Positions 25,802 through 35,160 of a DNA stretch of 64,000 bases are shown piece after piece. Below the pieces are notes generated by a model. The model was not told where the DNA came from and did no database searches. It was given only the letters and a program-made list of their open reading frames with translations. Origin of the DNA: Bacteroidia bacterium (GTDB lineage: Bacteria; Bacteroidota; Bacteroidia; J057); NCBI GenBank assembly GCA_022760475.1, contig JALEFZ010000088.1, positions 1 to 64,000 of the forward strand, read 5' to 3'. Numbering within the stretch: the first letter of the stretch is position 1; each line of letters opens with the position of its first letter. Both the position numbers and the translations under genes were made by a program.

Positions 25802-27382
25802 ATGGCAGCGGTTAGACCAGATGAAGTCTCAGCGATCCTCAGAGAGCAGTTGAGCAACTTCAAATCCACCACCGAGCTCCAAGAAACAGGAACCGTACTA
25901 CAAATTGGAGACGGTATTGCTCGTATTTATGGACTTACCAAGGTACAAGCTGGTGAGTTGATCGAATTTGAAACCGGCCTTCAAGGCATGGTATTGAACC
26001 TTGAAGAAGACAATGTAGGTGCCGTACTTTTCGGAGAGTCTGAAGGTATCCGTGAAGGCGATAGCGTAAAGCGTACCGGTGAGATTGCATCCATCAACGT
26101 GGGTGAAGGTCTACTTGGTCGTGTAATCAATCCCCTGGGTGAGCCTATCGATGGAAAAGGCCCTATCACAGGAGATCTTTATGCAGTACCTTACGAAAGG
26201 AAAGCACCTGGTGTAATCTTTCGTCAGCCGGTAAACGAGCCTCTACAGACTGGTATCAAGGCAATCGACTCAATGATTCCTATCGGTCGTGGACAGCGTG
26301 AGCTTATCATTGGAGACCGTGCGACTGGTAAAACTGCCATTGCCATTGATACCATCATCAACCAGAAAGAGTTCTACGACAGAGGAGAGACTGTATTCTG
26401 TGTTTATGTAGCTTGTGGACAAAAAGCATCAACAGTTGCTCAGGTAGTGGCAGAACTTGAAAAAGCCGGTGCCCTTCCTTACACTGTGGTTGTTGCTGCA
26501 CCTGCTTCTGAGCCATCTCCTTCTATCTTCTTCGCACCATTTGCAGGAGCTGCTATTGGAGAGTACTTCCGTGATACAGGACGCCCAGCTTTGGCCATCT
26601 ATGATGACCTTTCCAAGCAGGCTGTTTCTTACCGTGAAGTGTCTCTACTTCTTCGTCGTCCTCCAGGCCGTGAGGCATACCCTGGGGACGTATTCTACCT
26701 TCACTCACGTTTGTTGGAGCGTGCAGCCAAAATCATTGCTGATGACAACATTGCGAAGGATATGAATGACCTTCCTGACTCTCTTAAGGATAAGGTAAAA
26801 GGTGGAGGTTCCCTAACTGCATTGCCAATCATCGAAACCCAGGAAGGGGACGTATCTGCATATATTCCAACCAACGTGATTTCTATCACCGATGGTCAGA
26901 TCTTCCTACAGTCTAATCTGTTTAACCAGGGTATTCGCCCTGCCATTGACGTAGGTATCTCCGTATCTCGTGTAGGTGGTTCTGCCCAGATCAAGCCCAT
27001 GAAGAAAGTAGCAGGTACACTGAAACTTTCACTGGCTCAGTACCGTGAGCTTGAAGCATTTGCAAGATTCGGTTCAGACCTGGATAAAGTAACCCAACAG
27101 GCTTTGGATAGAGGAAAGCGTAACGTACAGCTTCTTATCCAAAAGCAGTATTCTCCAATTCCGGTTCAGCATCAGGTAGCGGCTATCTACGCGGCTTCCA
27201 TCGGTGCCATCGATTCCGTACCTGTAGACAAAGTTGCCGAGTATGAGCAGCGTCTTGTTCAGGAGCTTGAATTGAACCACAAAGATGTATTGGATACCAT
27301 CATTGCCAAAAAGTGGACTGATGATGTAAAGAACAAACTCAAAGAGGTTTCCTTCGAGGTAGCCAAGGCCTTTGATAACTAA
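25802..27382 (+). CDS. atpA: ATP synthase F1 subunit alpha
   Basis: The non-catalytic nucleotide-binding subunit of the F1 head, 526 residues. The beta-barrel (about 25-95) is followed by the Walker A motif [14 protein letters not shown] (about 170), the Walker B region [17 protein letters not shown] and the arginine finger region [20 protein letters not shown]. Full length. Codons are biased to C- and T-ending abundant ones, as expected for a highly expressed gene. Confidence 0.98.
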   Translation: MAAVRPDEVSAILREQLSNFKSTTELQETGTVLQIGDGIARIYGLTKVQAGELIEFETGLQGMVLNLEEDNVGAVLFGESEGIREGDSVKRTGEIASINVGEGLLGRVINPLGEPIDGKGPITGDLYAVPYERKAPGVIFRQPVNEPLQTGIKAIDSMIPIGRGQRELIIGDRATGKTAIAIDTIINQKEFYDRGETVFCVYVACGQKASTVAQVVAELEKAGALPYTVVVAAPASEPSPSIFFAPFAGAAIGEYFRDTGRPALAIYDDLSKQAVSYREVSLLLRRPPGREAYPGDVFYLHSRLLERAAKIIADDNIAKDMNDLPDSLKDKVKGGGSLTALPIIETQEGDVSAYIPTNVISITDGQIFLQSNLFNQGIRPAIDVGISVSRVGGSAQIKPMKKVAGTLKLSLAQYRELEAFARFGSDLDKVTQQALDRGKRNVQLLIQKQYSPIPVQHQVAAIYAASIGAIDSVPVDKVAEYEQRLVQELELNHKDVLDTIIAKKWTDDVKNKLKEVSFEVAKAFDN

Positions 27383-27443
27383 TATTTTTATTGGGAATGT
27401 GGCCTCGGCCTCATTCCCTTCATCCTTAGAATAAGAAAGCTTA

Positions 27444-28346
27444 ATGGCTGGTCTTAAAGAAATAAAAGGGCGAATCAAATCAGTAAAAAGTACGCAGAAG
27501 GTAACCAAAGCAATGAAGCTGGTTTCCGCATCCAAGCTGCGTCGTGCCCAGGATAGGATTCTACAACTCAGGCCTTACGCCCTGAAACTCCGCGAAATTA
27601 TCGGTAACGTGGTTTCTGTGTTGAATGTAGAGGAAATTCCTAGCCAACTGGTTGAGGTTCGCGATGTTAATAATATCCTTGTTATCCTGGTTACCTCTAA
27701 CAGAGGATTGTGTGGTCCTTTCAATAACAACATCATCAAGCATACGATGGAGTTTTTGAATGAAAACCACCAGGAAGATCTGGCTAACGGTAAGGTGAAA
27801 TTCCTTTGTCTAGGTAGAAAAGGCTACGACTACATCAAAAGAAGAGGTTACGAAGTTATTGGAAACCAGAATTTTGATGTACTATCCAACCTGAATTTCG
27901 ACACAGTTGATAAGACTACTGACATCGCTGTTGACATGTTCTTAAATGGAGAGGTCGATAAGGTATATCTCATGTTCAATGAGTTTAAAAACGTAATGAG
28001 TCAGATTCGTAGGGCTGATACCTTGCTTCCTCTTGCTGTAGAGGGGCTAGGAGAAGATGATGGGGAGGAAGAAGGACTCAATACCGATTATATCTTTGAG
28101 CCAGGCAGGGAAGAAATTCTTACTGATTTGATACCTAAGGCTCTACGTATTCAAGCCTATAGGGCTGTACTAGAGTCCAATGCTTCCGAGCAGGGAGCAA
28201 GAATGGTAGCGATGGATGCCGCTACTGAAAATGCCGAGAAACTTCTCAAGGAGTTGAAGATTACCTACAATAAGGCGCGTCAGGCTGCCATTACGAAGGA
28301 AATCCTCGAAATCTCCTCTGGGGCAGATGCTCTCGCCAACGCTTAA
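27444..28346 (+). CDS. atpG: ATP synthase F1 subunit gamma
   Basis: The central rotor shaft, 300 residues. N-terminal helix with the conserved KEIKGRIKSVKSTQKVTKAMKLVSASKLRRAQ and C-terminal helix with YRAVLESNASEQGARMVAMDAATENAEKL, the two coiled-coil halves. The operon ends here with a terminator; atpD and atpC, which encode beta and epsilon, are not adjacent, as is usual in Bacteroidota. Confidence 0.97.
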   Translation: MAGLKEIKGRIKSVKSTQKVTKAMKLVSASKLRRAQDRILQLRPYALKLREIIGNVVSVLNVEEIPSQLVEVRDVNNILVILVTSNRGLCGPFNNNIIKHTMEFLNENHQEDLANGKVKFLCLGRKGYDYIKRRGYEVIGNQNFDVLSNLNFDTVDKTTDIAVDMFLNGEVDKVYLMFNEFKNVMSQIRRADTLLPLAVEGLGEDDGEEEGLNTDYIFEPGREEILTDLIPKALRIQAYRAVLESNASEQGARMVAMDAATENAEKLLKELKITYNKARQAAITKEILEISSGADALANA

Positions 28347-28380
28347 TTTGTATAAAAAAGGAACATTTATATTGTGCGTT

Positions 28381-28412
28381 TGGGAATGCCGATTGGCATT
28401 CCCAATTTTTTT
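28381..28412 (+). terminator. intrinsic terminator of the atp operon
   Basis: TGGGAATGCC (28381-28390) pairs exactly with GGCATTCCCA (28395-28404) and is followed by seven or more Ts. It lies 35 bases after atpG. Confidence 0.95.
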
Positions 28413-28477
28413 GTTTTGACCTCTGATAGCTTGGGCAAGGGGAAATTATTTCCGATTTTCCGTGAAATAGCACAAGC

Positions 28478-29176
28478 ATGAATTATCAATACAAAGGCCC
28501 GATCAAATCCTGGTCTTTGGAAGAGCGCCCACGTGAAAAGCTCTCCAAAAGGGGTATTTCAGCCCTGACTGATGTGGAATTGATAGCCATTCTCCTAAGA
28601 TCAGGAAACCGTGAAACTTCAGCCATAGGATTGGCCCAAGTCCTTCTTGAAGAAGTCGGTGGCCTTGAGAAATTGGCGAAGGCAAGCCTACAGGTACTCG
28701 TCCAAATCAAAGGCATTGGAGACGCAAAAGCCATGAGCCTTATCGCCGCTTTCGAATTGTCTCGTCGCAAAACGGCTTTTTTTCCTGAAAAGGTAAAGAT
28801 CTCCTCTTCTCTGATTGCTGCTCGCTATCTTATGGCGAAGCTTGGAGACTTTTCTCAGGAGGTATTCTACGTATTATTCTTAAATCGAAATAATGAAGTA
28901 GAGGCCGAAAAGCAATTGTTTGTAGGTGGGGTGGCTGCGACCATTATTGATCCCAAGGTTGTATTTAGGGAAGCCATCCTTCACCTTGCCTCAGGACTAA
29001 TTATTGCTCATAACCATCCTTCAGGAAATTTGGTTCCTTCCCAGGCAGATATCCAAATCACAAAAAAAATCCAGCAAGGAGCCGATTATTTCGATATTCG
29101 CTTACTGGATCATGTAATTGTATCTGATAGGTCTTACTATTCCTTCGCAGATGAAGGGAAGCTGTATTCAAACTAA
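28478..29176 (+). CDS. radC: RadC family JAB-domain protein
   Basis: A 232-residue RadC-like protein with an N-terminal helix-hairpin-helix region (about 10-80, with VQIKGIGDAKAMSL) and a C-terminal JAB/MPN metalloprotein domain (about 105-230) with the metal motif H-x-H and downstream AHNHPSGN. Despite its name the family's role is unclear; it is not required for repair in the species tested and may act in plasmid or phage-related processes. Convergent with the M1 peptidase gene, five bases from it. Confidence 0.93.
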   Translation: MNYQYKGPIKSWSLEERPREKLSKRGISALTDVELIAILLRSGNRETSAIGLAQVLLEEVGGLEKLAKASLQVLVQIKGIGDAKAMSLIAAFELSRRKTAFFPEKVKISSSLIAARYLMAKLGDFSQEVFYVLFLNRNNEVEAEKQLFVGGVAATIIDPKVVFREAILHLASGLIIAHNHPSGNLVPSQADIQITKKIQQGADYFDIRLLDHVIVSDRSYYSFADEGKLYSN

Positions 29177-29181
29177 GTAGA

Positions 29182-31065
29182 CTAGTTATTTAGCTTGTTT
29201 TTGTCTGGGATATCTGTGGCTCCCAGCTTTACCTTTTTTACTTTCTTAGAGAAGGATCTTTGGATTTCATAGGTTTTGTTTCCATCCCGCCAGACGGCAG
29301 CCGAAATCCTTTCCTCCTCCTGCTTTCCATCTTCAAAGACATAGGTAAGGTTAATAGGAATGGGAAGTCCACCCTTGTTTTCAACTACACAGTTTATTTT
29401 TTTCTTTTTGACCTTCAAGTCAGTCATTGCTAAATCTGGTGTCAAAGTCTCAAAGAACCATGGTTTCCAATACCATGAAAGGTCTTCTCCGGCGACATCA
29501 TTGAACGTAAAAAAGAAATCATAAGGCTGTGGATGCTTATTCGACCATCGTTTGATATAGGTTTGCAGAGCTTCCATGAATAAAGAGTCCCCCATGACAT
29601 TTCTCAATGTATGGTAGGCAGTTGCAGGATGATAATAAGCCTGTACATAATATCCATAGCCACGGGTTTCAAAGGAATTCTTCATGAGGGCTTGATGTGT
29701 TCGAGTTCCACTAATTCTCCTGTAAGTAGCTACATTTGAAGACATTGGCGTCTGGTCAAAGCCTTTTTCTTTGGTAAGGCGTGAGGGAAGGTAACTCGCC
29801 CAACCTTCATCCATCCAGGCATGCCTTCGTTCATTGATCCCCATTAGAAAGGGAAAGTAAGTATGAGCAATTTCGTGGTAGGTAAGCCTGAATGCACTAC
29901 CAAGGCTAAAACTGGAACCATCATTTACAATCATCGGGAATTCCATCCCCCCACCAAATCCCAAATCACCATTGAAGACTGTCATAGAAGGGTAAGGGTA
30001 GGGAATACCTGGTACTTCATTGGACAGATCTTCAATCGCATCTCTTGCAAACTGGGTTACAGACCTGAAATCTCTTGATTTTGGGTTATAGCAAGCGTCA
30101 ACCAATACCCTCCTTGATGGAGAGTCGATGCTTATACTCGTGGCATCCCAATAGTAATAATCACTTACAGCAAAGGCGAAATCCGGAACATTGTCTGCCT
30201 TATATGACCAGCTATGGTATTCATTTTCCTGAGTGATAGGATAGCCATCCTTGTAATCCTGCCTTGCGATGATTTTTACTACAGTATCCGAAAGCATGGC
30301 TCTTTGGTATTTTTCAAGGAAGGGTTCTGTGAGGATTTCCTCTGCATTTTTTAGTGTTCCGGTAGCCCACATCAGGAATTTCCTGGGGATCTTCATCTCA
30401 ACTTCAAAGTCTGCCACACTCTGATAAAACTCAACCATCCCAAGGTAGGGAACTTCATCCCATCCATAAATGTCGTCATAGACTGCAATTTGGGGATACC
30501 AGTAGGCAATGAAATATGCATCATCCTGGTATTTGCCCATGCGCTGGGTCGAACCACTAGTTACATCAAAGTGATAAGCAATGTGTAGAGATATGGTGTC
30601 TTTAGGCAATAATACTTCCTTCAGTTTTAAATTCAGGTTGGTACTGCTCTCTTTGAAAATATATTTATCGGTATAAGGCACCCCATTCACAAAGAGAGAA
30701 TCGAAGCGGATTCCATCGGTGTACTCGGATTCGCTGATTCCATCATCTTTTGGGCTGTCCGGGCGATAATAATTTTGTAAAAGCCTAATGACCAGTTTGT
30801 CAAGGCTGTCTGGACTGTCGTTATAGTAAAGTATATCACAAGTTGCAGTCAGCTTACCTGTTTGAGGAAGGAAACTACCCTTGATGCTGTAAGAAGCTCT
30901 GTTTTGAAAATATTTTTCCCCAGGCATACCATCAACGCTTCTGGTACGTTTTTGGATAGCCCTTTGGTATTCGGGATAAATTTGAATATTTCTTTCCTGG
31001 GTTTGAGCCTGTACACCAAGGCAGAAGATACTGACTATTCCTGCCAGCAAAGCCGTTATTTTCAT
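29182..31065 (-). CDS. M1 family metallopeptidase, secreted
   Basis: A 627-residue secreted zinc peptidase. A signal peptide (1-20, ending VQAQ) leads an N-terminal beta domain (about 45-245) and a thermolysin-like catalytic domain (about 270-490) with the zinc motif HEIAH and the third ligand in RHAWMDEGWASYLPS. The exopeptidase motif of classical M1 enzymes is replaced by FGGGMEFPMIVND, which matches the GGMEN-like loop. A C-terminal beta domain (about 540-615) follows. Probably degrades peptides at the cell surface or in the periplasm. Confidence 0.9.
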   Translation of the reverse strand: MKITALLAGIVSIFCLGVQAQTQERNIQIYPEYQRAIQKRTRSVDGMPGEKYFQNRASYSIKGSFLPQTGKLTATCDILYYNDSPDSLDKLVIRLLQNYYRPDSPKDDGISESEYTDGIRFDSLFVNGVPYTDKYIFKESSTNLNLKLKEVLLPKDTISLHIAYHFDVTSGSTQRMGKYQDDAYFIAYWYPQIAVYDDIYGWDEVPYLGMVEFYQSVADFEVEMKIPRKFLMWATGTLKNAEEILTEPFLEKYQRAMLSDTVVKIIARQDYKDGYPITQENEYHSWSYKADNVPDFAFAVSDYYYWDATSISIDSPSRRVLVDACYNPKSRDFRSVTQFARDAIEDLSNEVPGIPYPYPSMTVFNGDLGFGGGMEFPMIVNDGSSFSLGSAFRLTYHEIAHTYFPFLMGINERRHAWMDEGWASYLPSRLTKEKGFDQTPMSSNVATYRRISGTRTHQALMKNSFETRGYGYYVQAYYHPATAYHTLRNVMGDSLFMEALQTYIKRWSNKHPQPYDFFFTFNDVAGEDLSWYWKPWFFETLTPDLAMTDLKVKKKKINCVVENKGGLPIPINLTYVFEDGKQEEERISAAVWRDGNKTYEIQRSFSKKVKKVKLGATDIPDKNKLNN

Positions 31066-31168
31066 AATTTATTTTTTAGATCTTAAAAAAAAGGAATTTT
31101 TAGCTAGGGAGTAATTCCAAATTGAAAATTCTTTCTGTTAGCCTTCCAAATTAAATTATTTTGCCAGT

Positions 31169-31996
31169 ATGGATGCATATGCTGAAATCCCCATTATTAT
31201 TCTAGGATGCCCACAAGATTTAAGGCAGACTGCTCAGATTCGCTGGGTGGAGCAAGAATTGATGTTGGTTGAAAAACTGTTGATGCGCTTTGCTGTCCTG
31301 GAAAGTTTCCAGCTGGTAAAATCATGGCCTCTTTCGGATGAGACCTTCCTTGAAACCATCCAAACCTACCGCTTCAATCCTTCCGTGAAAATGATTCATT
31401 TAGCTGGAATCAAGGAAGGCACCATTGACAAAGGCATAGATGATATAGGCTCATTGGCTTCCTACATAGGTCAATTCCCCTACTTACAGGCGCTATATGT
31501 AAGTGGATTTGGAGGCCCTGAATTATTGGATGCCTTGCTTACAAGAGATATCCCTGCGATTATCATGACTGAAACTCAGCAGAGCAAGCAGTTTGCCAGG
31601 GAGATGGCTCACGTATTCTACTCTGAATTGGGGAAGGGGCTGAGTCTCGAAGATTCTTTGATCCAGGTAAAAGAAAATTATCCTGGGAGGTTTACACTTC
31701 AGCCTGTTTCCTATGATATTGATAGGAATGCTTTTAACTGGAAAGGGAAAAGCCTTCATTATCAGCAAAATCAGGTGACTTGGGGAGCATATGCCCTTGA
31801 AAACAGGGCTGACCTGGAGTGGAAGTTGCCCATTCCGCCGGTTCGAAATACAGAAGATATTGCCCTGGGCGGAGGCCAGCAAAGACAACGAAGAGTTCGG
31901 CGATTTGGCCTGGGAATTTTATCAATTGCGATACTGTTCATCTTGATAATTAGCGTTTGGCAAGCCATTGGTGACCTTTCATGGCCAATATTCTAG
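31169..31996 (+). CDS. membrane-anchored CHAT-fold-like protein, catalytic residues lost
   Basis: A 275-residue protein of unknown function. The N-terminal 200 residues follow the order of secondary structure of a CHAT (caspase-like) domain: a strand-helix start, VKMIHLAGIKEG at the place of the catalytic histidine strand, then YLQALYVSGFGGPELLDALLTRDIPAIIMTE and MAHVFYSELGKGLSLEDSLIQVK, which mimic the cysteine strand and the A-x-x-F-Y-x-x-L-x-x-G-x-S-x-x-x-A region of CHAT proteins. The cysteine is replaced (SGFGG). A basic stretch (RQRRVRR) and one membrane helix (about 247-268) end the protein. It is followed 118 bases downstream by a paralogue that keeps the cysteine. Confidence 0.55.
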   Translation: MDAYAEIPIIILGCPQDLRQTAQIRWVEQELMLVEKLLMRFAVLESFQLVKSWPLSDETFLETIQTYRFNPSVKMIHLAGIKEGTIDKGIDDIGSLASYIGQFPYLQALYVSGFGGPELLDALLTRDIPAIIMTETQQSKQFAREMAHVFYSELGKGLSLEDSLIQVKENYPGRFTLQPVSYDIDRNAFNWKGKSLHYQQNQVTWGAYALENRADLEWKLPIPPVRNTEDIALGGGQQRQRRVRRFGLGILSIAILFILIISVWQAIGDLSWPIF

Positions 31997-32114
31997 ATCT
32001 TCTTTCTTTTTTAAATAATTTTAAATTGAAAGAACTTAAACCTTGAGAATATACCATTATGGATTAAATCCTTATGATGTAAATTCTCTAGCCTGAACTT
32101 ACAAACTTATCACC

Positions 32115-32951
32115 ATGCTACCTTATCTGGGGAATCCGATTGTTTTCTTGGCTTGTGTAAACAGCTATACCCAGGGAAAAAGGCTTCGATATCTCGTACA
32201 AGAGCGCAAGAGTCTTGCGCAAATTATCAAGAGGAAGAGTCCCTTTCAGTACTTTACCCCCGTACAAAAAGGTAACCGTTCCCACCAATTTTTTCTTGAT
32301 AAACTCACCTCTTTAGGACTCCATCGAAAAGTACAGGTTCTTCATCTAATTGGACCGACCAATCCGAACGGTATATTTGTAGAATCAGAAGACTTTGAAA
32401 CCAAACTTTCGATGGAGGAAATGGGCTTGATTATCAAGCAGCTTCCTCATCTCAAATTGGTTTACCTTGATGGATGTGCTACACCTGAGTTGTTGGATTT
32501 TTTCTTGAAGAAAGATGTCCCGGCAGTCATTGGCTCAAATGTATACGAGCAGGATAATCGTTCACATTTACTGGCAAAGACATTTTACGACAAACTTTCA
32601 GAAGGTAAATCAGTTCTCGAAGCCTTTTGGCAAACGTCTCAGAGATATGACAATTTCTCGATGATCCCTGTTACTTACAACATAGAGAAGGACAGGGTAG
32701 AGTGTAACTCAAATAAGGATAATGAACTCCCTTGGGGAATGTACTATTTTGAGGAAAACCTGCCCAAGATCCAGGAATTGCCACGAAAAAGGACATTGTT
32801 TCCTGTATCCTTTTCCACAAAACACAAGTTTCGGCAATATTCCCGAATAGGGCAGGCACTGTTGGCTACAGCCTTGGGGCTTCTGGCCGTAGGAGTATCC
32901 ATTTATCTTTTGAATCCGCTCAATTTTTTCCTCTTTCTCTCCATACCCTGA
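32115..32951 (+). CDS. membrane-anchored CHAT-fold-like protein, cysteine kept
   Basis: A 278-residue paralogue of the preceding gene. The strand VQVLHLIGPT occupies the histidine site, and KLVYLDGCATPELLDFFLKKDVPAVIGSN keeps the D-G-C-A-T cysteine motif found in CHAT proteases, followed by LLAKTFYDKLSEGKSVLEAF. The C-terminus is a membrane helix (about 252-272). CHAT proteins act as proteases in bacterial immune and cell-death pathways, usually with a partner domain; none is fused here. The next two genes, on the other strand, carry RecQ-like DNA-binding parts. Function is inferred and the domain assignment is by pattern only. Confidence 0.6.
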   Translation: MLPYLGNPIVFLACVNSYTQGKRLRYLVQERKSLAQIIKRKSPFQYFTPVQKGNRSHQFFLDKLTSLGLHRKVQVLHLIGPTNPNGIFVESEDFETKLSMEEMGLIIKQLPHLKLVYLDGCATPELLDFFLKKDVPAVIGSNVYEQDNRSHLLAKTFYDKLSEGKSVLEAFWQTSQRYDNFSMIPVTYNIEKDRVECNSNKDNELPWGMYYFEENLPKIQELPRKRTLFPVSFSTKHKFRQYSRIGQALLATALGLLAVGVSIYLLNPLNFFLFLSIP

Positions 32952-33000
32952 TTATGTATGCAGCTACTCTATTGTTGAGAAATGATTGAGTTAGATACAA

Positions 33001-33939
33001 TTAAACTACTTGAGTAGAGGCTACATCTGCATAGATTTTGCAGAAAATGAGTGTGTCATAATCTAGTTCTAGTACGTTTTTAGCCACCTTAAGAGATTTA
33101 TTCTCAGCAGTACGAAAGTATTCTGTTGCCTTGTGAAGAACCAGTGGCTCCAACTTTTCCTCTATCCATGGGATCAGGTCAATCTCTCCCGCTTTATGCA
33201 AAATCTCCAAATATGACCTTGTCGTAGACAGTTTCAATTTCCTTCTTCGGGAAATTTCCTCAAGAGAAAGTCCTGCTTCAAACAGCTCCTTTACCTTTCG
33301 TTTTGAAGGGGCATATGCCTTGCGATATATCCCCGTTTTTTTATCGATTTCGATCTTTTTGATCATATCACCAATCATGGTCAACAACTCCCCACTTTCC
33401 TCAATTGATAAGATCTCTAGACCAGCAATCTTGGATATTTCGTCTTGATCCTTAGGCAATCGCTTTACCAATTGATCCAGGGTATAATTGGTGAAGATTT
33501 GATATGGCCTTTTGAAAAACTCATTTGCGAGTTTTAGCCGCCAAGTTCTAATCTGCTTTTTAAGTTCAATTTCATACCAAGGCTTAAAGAGCTTATCCTT
33601 TGTAATTGAGAGTTTTCTTGGCTCAGCCAAAAATGCCTCACCGATTTGTGCGATTTCCAGGCTTCCAAAACTGGCATCTTTTACATCTATAAAACCAAGT
33701 CTGGTGAGAAAGTAAATGATGTCCTCTACCTGGGAGGGGTAGTAATTATCCAGCGAACCAAAACTTTCGATATGGGTATGCGATTCGTCTTTCCAACCAA
33801 ATTGACTTTCGCCAGTCAGGACTCTGGAAATATAGGTTCCTGAATAGGCCTTGTCCAACATTTTAATGGTTAGCAAGATTTGGCTAGCCTCGTGTTGCAG
33901 ATCCAGCTCTTGCTGAAGCCTGTCTTTTGTTTTTTCCAT
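33001..33939 (-). CDS. RecQ C-terminal-like protein (winged helix, HRDC, helix-turn-helix), first copy
   Basis: A 312-residue protein without helicase domain. The first 95 residues resemble the RQC winged helix of RecQ, residues about 115-185 the HRDC domain (ELKKQIRTWRLKLANEFFKRP, then FTNYTLDQLVKRLPKDQDEISKIAGL) and residues about 205-300 a helix-turn-helix module (KVKELFEAGLSLEEISRRRKLKLSTTRSYLEILHKAGEIDLIPWIE) that also ends some RecQ proteins. It probably binds DNA; activity as an enzyme is not expected. It is one of two neighbouring copies, 312 residues each, with the second upstream in the same transcript direction 68 bases away. Confidence 0.7.
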   Translation of the reverse strand: MEKTKDRLQQELDLQHEASQILLTIKMLDKAYSGTYISRVLTGESQFGWKDESHTHIESFGSLDNYYPSQVEDIIYFLTRLGFIDVKDASFGSLEIAQIGEAFLAEPRKLSITKDKLFKPWYEIELKKQIRTWRLKLANEFFKRPYQIFTNYTLDQLVKRLPKDQDEISKIAGLEILSIEESGELLTMIGDMIKKIEIDKKTGIYRKAYAPSKRKVKELFEAGLSLEEISRRRKLKLSTTRSYLEILHKAGEIDLIPWIEEKLEPLVLHKATEYFRTAENKSLKVAKNVLELDYDTLIFCKIYADVASTQVV

Positions 33940-34007
33940 GGTTATGAATTAGTTATGTAAGTGGCAAATGATGTTGCCAGTAGAGTAAACAAATCTTATG
34001 GCCCTAG

Positions 34008-34946
34008 CTAGTCTCCCTCTTGTAGAACCTCCTCGCTTTGGGAAAAATGAGAAACATATAGCTTGCACATTTTTAATGTTTCATACCCCATTCCCAGTTC
34101 ACGAAATGCATGTAGTAAACGTTGATCTCTACCTTCTTCGAAATAGCTTTTGCCATTTTTCAACACCTCAGGCTCCAGGGAATCTTCAATCCAGCTCTTC
34201 AGGTTTATTTGATCTGTCTCAAATAAATCGAGTAACATTTGATGGATGGTGCTGATCTTTACCTTGCGGCGATTCGCTATTTCCACCGTTTCCATTCCAC
34301 TTTCAAACAGCGCCTTCACTTCTTGATAACTAGGGCGTTTGATTTTTTGCTGTAGGGTTTCAAGGCGTTCAAATGTTCGCCTTTGCGCAATCTCAATCAG
34401 GATTTTTAGGATTCCGGAACCGTATCTGTTGATCCTGAAATCATTCATTCCAGGAATACCAGCCAACTGTGTCAGGTCCTGGGGTTGGACGTAAACCAAT
34501 TGCTCAAGTGTATAATCTGTAAAGATCAAATATGCTGGACACCCATCTTCCTTAGCAAGACTTCTTCTTAATTGCCTAAGCCTGCTAAACGCTTCCTTTT
34601 CATACTTACTTTGTGATAATTGGCGTGGATGAACTATTAGGGGATATGGACTGCAGACAAAGTCCATACCCTTGCTTGTGATGCATAAGTCCCCATGGTC
34701 GTTGGTATCTCTTTTCATAAAGGCTTTACCCTCCAGATACCTTATCAAATACCTTATTCGGTCGGAATCTCTGGCTGCCAATGCTCCTCGGCTAGGATTC
34801 AATGCCCTTGGAGGTCTCTGTAAACTCATTCCTTTAGAGATCCTGATGAGGCTGGAAGTTGTCAGGGATTTTGTTTCTTGATTCAGAAGGTTGAGAAGGT
34901 GCCAAGCATCTGTTTGAACATCTTCCATTTGATATTTCGTAGCCAT
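34008..34946 (-). CDS. RecQ C-terminal-like protein, second copy
   Basis: A 312-residue paralogue of the preceding protein with the same three parts: a divergent N-terminal winged helix (1-100), an HRDC-like segment (about 125-190, with FTDYTLEQLVYVQPQDLTQLAGIPGMNDFRINRYGSGIL) and the helix-turn-helix module (about 215-305). The HRDC copy keeps the conserved L-A-x-I-P-G-M pattern better than the first protein. It is the upstream gene of the two on the minus strand. As no ATPase is present, it may be a DNA-binding adaptor or regulator; a defence role is speculative. Confidence 0.7.
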   Translation of the reverse strand: MATKYQMEDVQTDAWHLLNLLNQETKSLTTSSLIRISKGMSLQRPPRALNPSRGALAARDSDRIRYLIRYLEGKAFMKRDTNDHGDLCITSKGMDFVCSPYPLIVHPRQLSQSKYEKEAFSRLRQLRRSLAKEDGCPAYLIFTDYTLEQLVYVQPQDLTQLAGIPGMNDFRINRYGSGILKILIEIAQRRTFERLETLQQKIKRPSYQEVKALFESGMETVEIANRRKVKISTIHQMLLDLFETDQINLKSWIEDSLEPEVLKNGKSYFEEGRDQRLLHAFRELGMGYETLKMCKLYVSHFSQSEEVLQEGD

Positions 34947-35160
34947 GAATTTATTGTTGTGCTGTCTGATGGCTAATGATCAGGATTTTTCTCATTCCTA
35001 CGATGCACATTGAGCGTCAAATGGAACAGGCCGGATTCTTCAAATGATAAATAAATTGGTTGTGTTTTAAATGGATTTGTGCCTTCAGGGTTTTCAGAAC
35101 ATTGTTTTAATCCCTTTGTAAATCACTTTTTAATGCAGGATTCTTACATCCAACTCATCT

